DNA of 64,000 nt from assembly GCF_028389875.1 (NCBI RefSeq), contig NW_026907680.1:1116001-1180000 (forward strand), given 5' to 3'. This DNA comes from Rhea pennata. Its lineage: Eukaryota > Chordata > Aves > Rheiformes > Rheidae. Within the stretch, counting starts at the first letter, position 1, and the number at the start of each line of letters is the position of its first letter. The notes under the pieces were generated by a model. It was not told the origin of the DNA, made no database searches, and saw nothing but the letters and a program-made list of their open reading frames with translations. Made by a program: the position numbers and the translations under genes. This document shows positions 56,194-64,000 of the stretch, one piece after another.

Positions 56194-57613
56194 TCATTCC
56201 ATATGTGACTCCTCTAACATAATTAGGTCGGTGCTTGCTGGGCTCTGTAGCTTTGTTATCCTTCTTCGATTGGGACATTCATCTTTCCAGTGCCCTTCCT
56301 GTCTACAAACTGCACATTGATTTGGACCCAAAGCGGGTCTAGGGAGGCCTCCTCCTGGCCTCCCTCCCCTTCCACCTCTTCCTCCTCTGTTACCTCTCCT
56401 GCTTCCCCTGCCCCTGCCTTGGGATTCATTCCTCTGGACAGCTGCCAGGAGAAAAGCCTGCAGTTTCATTTGATTTTGTGTTTCTCTTGTTCTCTTTTCA
56501 TCTCGATTATTCTATACCTTATACGCTATTTCTATCAGCTGTGGAATAGACATTCCCCCAGCTCCATCTACCTTCTGCAGCTTCTTTCTAATATCCTGAG
56601 CTGACTGGCCAATGAAGAGCATATTAAACAGCCTTTGATTCGCTTCCTCATTTGGATCCAGGTCTGTCCATTTTCTGGCTCTTTCGCATAATCTTTCATA
56701 AAAGGCCAAGGGATTTTCTTCAGGCCCTTGCTTTACTTCATACAATTTTGACACAGTCTTTGGTTTCGGAACCCCGTACTGAACCTTATATAAAAATAGA
56801 TATTGATACTGCTTCAATAGCTCCCTACCCTTGCTCCTATTTGGATCCCACTCTGGATCCTTTCTGGTGGGTAAATAGACCTCAGGTTCCCCCTTTCTGT
56901 CCCTTCTCTCACCCTCTTCTTTTGCCTTAGCAATTACCAGCCTCCTTTCTTCTCCCGTCAGGAAAGCATTCAACAGCACCTGCACATCTCTCCAGTTAGG
57001 ATTATGAGTTATCATAATAGTCTCCAAAAGCTGATTCAGCTTCTCAGGATTTTCCCTATATGATCCAACAGACTGCTTCCAGTTTAGTAAATCCGAGGTT
57101 GTAAAAGGAACATGTACAAATACTGGCAGCCCTTCTGGTCCCACTGCTTGTCTCAAAGGAGCCTGTAGAACAGGTTGTTTCCGTCTCCTAGTTCGGCCAG
57201 AAATAGGGCTGGACTCTTGGCTTTCTAGCGGGGGGGCCGATGCTTCAACTGCGGTGGAATCGTTTCCACAAGAGGGGGGCACTGTCAGTAGTTGTACATC
57301 CTCCTGCTCCTCTCCATTCAGAATTTGTCTGTTAGCACAATACCTGCTCTCTTCCTTCTTTCCTACTGCAACCATTACAGATTCCTCCTTACTTATAGGT
57401 TCACATTCCCTCTGAATTTCTGCTTCCCTATATAGCGACAAAAGCCTCCACATAGGGTATTTCATCCCACTTCCCCTTCCGGCAACAAAACAGCAGTAAC
57501 TGTAATATAGTGTTATAGTTCAAGGTCCCATTTTTTGGCCATTGCTCATCACATTCCAGCTTATACATTGGCCACCATTGATTACAACATCTTTTCTTTC
57601 TTTTTTTTGTCAT
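56194..57613 (-). pseudogene. Provirus gag
   Basis: Matrix-like start near 57,613 (MTKKRKKRCC), with a frameshift at about 57,430-57,465. The capsid region holds FVHVPFTTSDLLNW and the major homology-type stretch QGPEENPLAFYERLCERA. A single in-frame TAG at 56,509-56,511 interrupts it. The nucleocapsid has one zinc knuckle, CAVCRQEGHWKDEC (CX2CX4HX4C), flanked by Arg/Gly repeats. One knuckle and a capsid of this type are typical of gamma-like viruses. Confidence 0.9.
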
Positions 57614-58066
57614 CCGATCTCCTCCAAAAATATTCTAGTGTTTCAAAATACAACCCAAAGGGATACAGGGAGGAATCGTGGATTGGCTTGATCCCATGTT
57701 AATTACCGAGAAATACCAACCTTATTACTTAGAAATAACTTTTTTCCCGTACCTTTGTGCGCACTCTGCTCTGACCCCTCTGGTCAATTTAAGGCAACCT
57801 TTGCCGAGCGTCTACGTGCGACGTAATTCAACATAGTCTTCCACGTAAGTAAGTAAATTTGATACTCACCAATCCAAAGATTCACCCCCCTTTCGCCCTG
57901 GCACAAATATCTCTGGTCGGCGTTGCACCTTTGAGCCTCTTGTCATCCCAACTTCGGAGGGAGGTCAGAGGACTCCCCGATCAACAGGTCGGTGCATCCT
58001 GGAGCTCGATCCGATCCAGTCCGCTGTCGGGAACGGCAAGATGATCCAGGCAAGGCCTTCTGGCAA

Positions 58067-58084
58067 GTCCCATCTGGGTCGCCA
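58067..58084 (-). other. Primer-binding site
   Basis: TGGCGACCCAGATGGGAC in element orientation, three bases inside the 5' LTR. It looks complementary to the 3' end of a tRNA, possibly an arginine tRNA; the exact tRNA needs comparison with a host tRNA set. Confidence 0.75.
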
Positions 58085-58087
58085 AAC

Positions 58088-58640
58088 TGTTGTCCCAAAA
58101 TCTGGGTTCTGTTACCTGGTGTGCAAGCAACCAATAGACACAAAGGGTCGAGATATTTGTTGATTTCATTTCTGCGCAGAGATGGGGGCTAGGTGGTAAA
58201 TCCACAGAGCTAGCACACCTCCTCCCCCTCTCATTCTTTGTTTATACACGCTTTTCAAAGAGTACTTCATGCAAGTTTTCCTATTGGTTACAGTTTCGTT
58301 AACTCAGGTAATTGCTCTGCGCTTGCGCTTTCACATTCTTGTTAATTAGCATAGGAAGTGAAGAAGAGGCGGTAACATCATTATCATGTCATTTCCATCT
58401 CATTATTCATTTAGGGGTGTGAAGTTTAATATGTTAATAAGCCTTAATGAACCTGAGGTCACGTCTGGGTTATTCTGCTGTGTTTGTCTTATCTACCCCT
58501 CGCAATCTTCAAAGCGTTGTGGTTTCATCAAGGTTACTTAGCCGGAGCTGGTTATCCTTTGCAGTACTGTTTTTCTCTCCCCCGTGTCCTTGAGTCTTGT
58601 TAACTATTTGCAAGGTTTTTCCCACAGTATTTCTCTAACA
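58088..58640 (-). repeat. 5' LTR of the provirus
   Basis: TGTTAGAG...GGGACAACA in element orientation. It keeps a CCAAT box and a TATA box (TATAAA on the minus strand, near 58,241-58,247). The AATAAA seen in the 3' LTR is changed here to AATCAA (plus-strand TTGATT). Confidence 0.92.
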
Positions 58641-59787
58641 CCAACACCCCTGCTGCTTCCTCAGGCTGGTTGTGCCCTCCTAGGCACTAACAGCAGCCTT
58701 GTGGCCACTGGTGGCCTCTCAGGTCTTGAGGCCCAAGTGAGCTCACTAGCAGAAGCAGCAGCAAGGTTCCTCCTCCTGGCTTCCAGGTGGGTGGGGCTGG
58801 AATCACCTCCCTGTCAGCACTGACACCACTTTCCTGCTGCGAGGCTCCCGGGTGCACGGCACAAGTGCCCTCACACTCAGCATCAAAGCCTTGTGCCTGC
58901 CAGTGGCCATGCTGGGCTGCACTGGAGGGTTTTCCAGTGCATGAGGACTGAAGTAGGGGACACAGAACAGATCCAAGAGCAATGTGCTCAGTGCTAAGAG
59001 AACGTTGAAAACGCTACATGTCTGTAGCCGGAAGAGAATGGAAGGGAGCAGAGGGACTGCTTTGGCTAAAAGGCAGCGCCTGCCTGGAGCAAGACCACAC
59101 GTGTGCTTCCATACAAAATGTTTAGGCAGCTCCACCAAGCTGCAGAAGAAAGGTTAGCCAGTTGGTTACTCGCACGAGAAGGGACATGGACTTTACGGTG
59201 CCAGACAAGCTCCGTATCCCTGCAGGCTTGTTAGGGGGAAGTGCAGTGTGCCTGGCAGTTTTTGAAACCCCTTGGAGTTTAGGTTCAGCCTGCGGCAAGG
59301 ATTTCTCACAGCCAGACCATTTAGTGGGAAACCATTACCGTGCTGTGTAAAGCAAATATTTTTCACCAGCTTTGCATAGTGTTTTGTGCCGGTCACATCC
59401 TTTCTGCTCAGAATATCACAATGCCTCTGTATTGTCTGGGAAAGTGGAGTCGTGGGGTACATGTGCATTTGCTGCAGATCCTTCAGTAGATGCATGGAGG
59501 CCAACACATGCACTTCCAACTTCACTTGCACCTGGGAGAGGGGAAAAAAAATCCAGTGTTAGTTTTACAGCACACGTAGCCCAAAGCATTTGTCGAAATA
59601 AATAGTACCTGGGAGTGGATGGTGCAAAAATGTAGAGAGATGTAAAGCCCTCAGAGGAACTCAAAATGAAAGGGGCCCACACAGATGAAGACATTTGATT
59701 TTTTGTGTTTGATTATCACTCAACGGGCTCCTGAAAGAGAGTGAAGGAAATTCCACTGGATATCCCCGTCAAAGGGATGGGGCCGAA

Positions 59788-60074
59788 CTCTTTTCACTAG
59801 TGCCACGCAACAGGACAAGAGGCAACGGGCACAAACTGAACCAGCGGAAGCTCCGCCTCAATATGAGGAGGAATTTCTTCCCTGTGAGAGTGACTGAGCA
59901 CTGGGAGAGGTTTCCCAGAGACATTGTGGAGTCTCCTCCTCTGGGGAGATTCAGACCCTGCCCGGATGCAACCCTGTCTAACATGGTCTAGGTGACCCTG
60001 CCTGAGCAGGGAGGTTGGACTAGATGATCCCCTGAGGTCCCTTCCAACCTTACCCATTCTGTGATTCTGTGATA
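59788..60074 (+). mobile_element. CR1 LINE 3' fragment (copy in A')
   Basis: Duplicate of 361-647 with a handful of substitutions (for example AACCAGCGG for AACCAGTGG, and CCTGAGCAGGGAGGTTGG for CTTGAGCGGGGAGGTAGG). The A' form is nearer to the CR1 consensus. Confidence 0.85.
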
Positions 60075-62216
60075 TGCACCACACGTTTTCAGAAAACCCA
60101 CCGACCATATCTACTTACACCATTGGCCAACCTGGACCCCTCAGGTCTCTCTGTCTCCAAGCGTCCCATCTTCTTTCACAGCTCAGAAAGGCAGTTTTAT
60201 GGAGGACAAATCTTTTAGCCGCTTTCTGCTGAGCCTTCTCGATGGAGATGTATATGCATACACAAACACACACACGGGTACCACTTGCCCTGTCGAAACT
60301 TCCTTTTTTTCCAGGGAAGCTCCTCTACAGGACTATGTAAAACAACCAAGAAGACCCTCACTGTCTTCCTGCATCGAGCACAATCAGATAAAGTCTCAGA
60401 AGCCAATAAATGACACTGCTCCCAGTCAGCATGGGATGACATTCAAAAATGCTAGTGTTAGGCAAGAGGTTTGTGGACATGCCAGCAAGTGTTGAAAGCT
60501 GTAGAGAAACAAATCACAGTGCTGGGTGAGGAAAAGATCCTGGAGCAAAAAGGACCTCTCTGAGAGCTCTGTGCTTTGAAATAGGTCCTGTCACAAAGCA
60601 GGGACTCCAGAGGAACCAGTTTGCCCTCCTCCTCTGCCCATACCTTTCCTTTGTCAGAGCCTGGGAAGCACACTGCATACACGAGTGGAAGGCCCACATC
60701 TCCAATGGATCTGAGGAGCTTTCCTTCTCTGACAATACCTATGCAGACTCTTCCTGGGCCCTTCTGCGAATGGAGCCATTAGGAGCCACAGTCATCTCAG
60801 TGTGGCCGGGGACACTGGTGGGGAGTTCTTGTTTTCTTCTTGAAATTGTATGAGTAAAGAGAAAAGCAAGAACTCAGCCCGTCCAGGAGAGCTCCTGCTG
60901 AAGGTGGCAGCCCAGCATGCCAAGAGGCCCACTTTCCTTCTGAGACCATACTTGAAGACCAGGCTGAGAAATTGTGGGCTTTACCTGAGGACTTTGGCTC
61001 CCCAGTATGACTTAAGGCCTTTGTGATGAGTTCCCGTGCCCTTTTCCGATCCAAATCATGCTCCATACGTGCCCCATACAGGCAGCTGACTCTCTGCTGT
61101 GACAAACGTGGTCTGGAGGAAAAAGCCAGCCCAAGATGTCTTTCTGCCTTGCTTGCTTCTGGTAGGGATCAATCTTTTCAAACAAACCAAAACCAGAACC
61201 TCTCATTCCTCTCCATGTTATAGGCTCCCCAAATAAGAGCTACAGAAGGACCAAAGCACAGGGAATGGCTGGGCAATAAAGTGCCAGAGGGTATTTGCTG
61301 CAGGAGGAGTGAGGCCTGTTGGGGAGAAAATGACCACATCTGAACTTTGCATGCACCGGGGCAGGCTGTGAGCTAACAGCTCTTGGTCAGGAAGGAGAGG
61401 CAAGAGAGAGGTCGCTGAAAGCCGCATCTCCTTGCCCTGCAGAGGTGAGAAGAAGCCCAGCAGAAGTGCTTTGAAGAGGAAGAGAGAAGACAAGCAAGGA
61501 GCCGCATGTGACCCTGCCACAGGTTGACGGTGTGCTTTCAGCCCAAGGTGGGGGTGCGCTTCTAAAAGGACCAAGCAGGCAAAGGCTTTGTGTCTCCTGC
61601 CTCTGGCTGAGGAAGCTCCCAGGCCTCAGGCTGCTGGAAGAAGACCCTGTTGGGGCAATCAGTGCATTCTTGGCTGTTCTGCACCTACTTGCTGCTGTTC
61701 CAGCCTGTGCTGAAACACCATGTGACTGGAGCCAGTGCTCTCTGCTCCTGCTCTGCAAAGCTGTTGGCCTAAGCCTCTTCACTCCCTCGGCATCCATGGC
61801 AAAGCCATCAAAGGACGCCAGCTTCGGATGAGATCAGTCTAATGCCTCGTGTTTCCCAGCACAGGAGCTCTGGCTTCCTCCGCTTGCTGCTTTGTTTGCA
61901 AGAGCAACCTCTTTTTGTCTCTCAGAGTCCTACCTTTGAAGGGCAGGCTTGTTCCATTTGTCTTCCCCTCAGGGATGGGAGGTGCAAGAGCAGAATCTGG
62001 CAGAAAATAGGACGCAAGCACAGAGCTGAGGAATGAGCCCAAAGACAGCAAAGGCCTCTTCTCCCACTGCGGGCTGCAGCTCTCGGAACCCTGGCCTCAA
62101 GTACTGCGTGAGCTGCAGTCTGCAAGCAGAACCTCCGTGTTTGTGGAGAAAATGGGCACAGGCATCTTGGATGTCTGCAGTCTTCTCCACGGGACTTGCC
62201 AGAGTTGATGTACTGC

Positions 62217-62652
62217 TATGAAGATGGTTAGAAGGCTGGGTCATCTCTCTAAGGAGGAAAGGCTGTAAGGACTGTGCTTGTTTAGCCTCCAGAAGAGAAG
62301 CCTGAGAGGGGATCTTACCCATGTCTACAAATACCTCAAGGGAGGGTGTCAAGAGGATGGGAGCGGGCTCTTTTCTGTGGTGCCAAGTGCTAGGAGAAGA
62401 GGCAGTGCACACGAACAAGAACACAGGGAGCTCCACCTGACTCTGAGGAAAAACTTCTTTCTGGTGAGAGTGACCGAGCATTGGGACAGGTTGTCCAGAG
62501 AGGTAGTGGAGTTTCCTTCTCTGGAGACATTCAGAGGCTGCCTGGTGTGATCCTGTGCAGTGTGCTGTAGGTGACCCTGCTTGAGCAGGGGGGTTGGACG
62601 AGATGATCTCCAGAGGCCCCTTCCAACCTCCACCCTTCGATGATTCTGTGAT
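62217..62652 (+). mobile_element. CR1 LINE 3' fragment (copy in A')
   Basis: Duplicate of 2,790-3,225; no difference noted by eye. Confidence 0.85.
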
Positions 62653-63695
62653 GGGCGCTTTCTCTCGCAGCTCCTGCTGTGGGGGTAATGGAAAATGTGT
62701 GGAGGACAAAGAGGCTAGAAGCTGGTCTGAGGTGCGGATCCTTACCGAGGCTTGTCAGCCTGCAGAGAGAAGGGGACTCAATCCTCATGTAGTGCTGATG
62801 AAAGTCTCCCTGAGCAGGCTCTCAAGCAAAGCTCCTGCATTTGCAGATGCGCACGTACCAGATGGAACGATGAAGCCTGGTCCTCCAGAATCGCCATTGC
62901 TAGTGAGGGGCCGCAGGCTTTGCCCTGACTTGGGCTTGCTGGAGTGTCAAGGTGGAGCAGAGTGGCACTTGGAGGAGGCTCTCCTTCAGCAGCTTAAAGG
63001 CCTGCCAGCTTTCCTGAGCTCCTTTGCCCTTCTGAGCTGCCTCCCCTGTCGTCCCCCTAGCAGGTCTCTGCAGAAGGGGAAGCCTGCTCGCCTCAAGGCC
63101 AGCCTCTGGGCTCTGCTGCCCTCCTTCCTACCTGCCCTCCGGCTCTGCAACTCCACTAGTTCCCGGGTGCTACAGCCCAGGTGGCCATGGATTCTGCTGG
63201 CACCAAGCCTCCGGGGTGGCCGCTTCGCCTTCTGGCCTGGGGCACCCGCCTTCTTCCCCTCACACCCACAAAAGCCCAGCACTCAAGGGCACCCAGGACA
63301 CACACAAGAGCTGGCAGTTCCCTCCCCACATGCAGCCAGCACTGGGCCCCAGCAAGGGGGGCCCAGGCTCAAGCACTTCCTCCCCTCAGAGGCATACAGC
63401 AGCTTTTTCCTCCTCTCCCCACAGGCCCCCTGCCCCCAGGACATGTGTTGGCCATGGCACGGCCTTCTCCACGCCTCTCTCCAGCACAACAAGACGCAGC
63501 ACACCCCTAGGCCACAGCCACCGCAGCTGCAGCCAAAGAGCCACAGCACGACCGCGGCGGAGAGCTGCCCTGGCAGCAGCCCCTGAGCCCTGACTCCTCA
63601 GCTCTGCTCTTCAGGACTCCCCAAAGCTCCAACGCTGCAAACGGACGAGCTCACCACACACCCAGCCAAGAGCCACCCAACTTGGGGCAGTTGGT

Positions 63696-64000
63696 TTAAT
63701 TCAGCTTCAGAGAACTTCCTGGGTGCTCGCGTGGCTCACAAGCAGTGCTGCTGCTGCTGCTGCTGCTGCTGTTGTGGCTGCTGCTGTGGCCACTGCCACT
63801 GCCCCTGGGGCTCCCACTGCCGTTGATGCTCTGTCTGACACTGGGTCTTCGTGTGCCACTGCCACTGCCAGTGGGGCTGCCGTTGTCTCCAACATTGGAT
63901 CTTCCGCTGCCACTGCTGCTACGAGCGGGTTTCCCGCTGTGTCCAACATTGCAGCTCCCACTGTCACTGCCGCTGTGTTTGCCGCTGGCACTTGGGCTGC
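63696..64000 (-). CDS. Ser-rich last exon (copy in A'), cut by window edge
   Basis: Stop TAA at 63,696, same conserved tail as at 4,269. From about 63,858 it departs from copy A and follows the variant pattern of the inverted copy at 34.9-35.1 kb. Only the 3' part is visible. Confidence 0.45.
   Translation of the reverse strand, partial: SPSASGKHSGSDSGSCNVGHSGKPARSSSGSGRSNVGDNGSPTGSGSGTRRPSVRQSINGSGSPRGSGSGHSSSHNSSSSSSSSTACEPREHPGSSLKLN

Larger units (their letters stand above)
51958..58640 (-). mobile_element. Class I (gamma-like) endogenous retrovirus, broken, env-less
   Basis: Provirus in minus orientation with two LTRs of about 553 bases, a primer-binding site, gag, protease, reverse transcriptase, RNase H, integrase and a polypurine tract. 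Only about 450 bases separate the integrase end from the 3' LTR, so env is absent. Gag and pol carry several frameshifts and stops. The two LTRs differ at a scatter of sites, so insertion was not very recent. The bases flanking the outer LTR ends do not match (GATAC on the left, CCAAC on the right). The right LTR abuts copy A' of the duplication directly. Confidence 0.93.
58641..64000 (+). repeat. Segmental duplication, copy A'
   Basis: From 59,428 it repeats 1-4,573 in direct orientation, with few differences. The part 58,641-59,427 lies left of the window start in copy A but occurs inverted at about 22,450-23,245. It begins with CCAACACCCCTGCTG immediately after the provirus LTR. It contains the same CR1 fragments and open frame as copy A. 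Confidence 0.92.

Noticed and set aside
51958..58640. Search for a target-site duplication of 4-6 bases around the provirus
   Set aside because: The flanks do not match at any of these lengths, so none is annotated.

Overview
This window reads as bird nuclear DNA. It carries a complete TMEM209 gene with vertebrate exon structure, several 3' fragments of CR1 LINEs ending in the GATTCTGTGAT-type tail usual in birds and reptiles, a class I (gamma-like) endogenous retrovirus, and a GC-rich segment of a CAX-type cation/proton exchanger gene. I see no tRNA, rRNA, CRISPR or bacterial gene organisation. A non-avian reptile cannot be excluded from sequence alone.

Layout. (1) 1-4.6 kb: left copy of a large segmental duplication, repeated almost exactly at 59.43-64.0 kb. 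(2) 4.27-18.1 kb, minus strand: a CCDC81-like gene or gene remnant. Two exons of the first HU-like domain, one of the second and an 86-bp linker exon lie at 17.8-15.3 kb. A tandem array of about 1.6-kb multi-exon modules follows at 13.3-6.0 kb. A unique acidic exon (5.7-6.0 kb) and a Ser/Gly/Pro-rich last exon with stop (4.27-4.98 kb) end it. (3) 20.1-23.25 kb: inverted copy of the duplication. (4) 23.4-24.1 kb: CR1. (5) 24.2-24.8 kb, minus: two exons ending in a CARD domain. (6) 25.4-26.0 kb: GC-rich minisatellite and CpG-rich block. (7) 26.06-28.5 kb: another Ser-rich exon plus one array module. (8) 29.75-36.33 kb: an inverted module and Ser-rich exon, split by a 3.8-kb island holding a CAX exchanger gene truncated at its C-terminal half. 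(9) 36.34-51.95 kb: the TMEM209 locus, with a tandemly duplicated CpG promoter (CRE plus CCAAT box) and 14 coding exons. (10) 51.96-58.64 kb: a minus-strand provirus with two LTRs, broken gag and pol and no env. (11) 58.64-64.0 kb: second copy of the duplication.

The only gene that looks fully intact is TMEM209: its 14 exons join in frame to 560 codons plus stop. The rest is a young, repeatedly duplicated and inverted block. Modules of one CCDC81-like gene have multiplied, decayed and exchanged sequence, and have trapped a piece of an unrelated exchanger gene. The CARD exons, the exon array and the CAX island are the most interesting parts. The very high identity over 59 kb, and the lack of a target-site duplication around the provirus at the edge of the duplication, mean assembly error must be weighed against real rearrangement. 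Exon boundaries are read by eye from splice motifs and frame continuity; no search was run.
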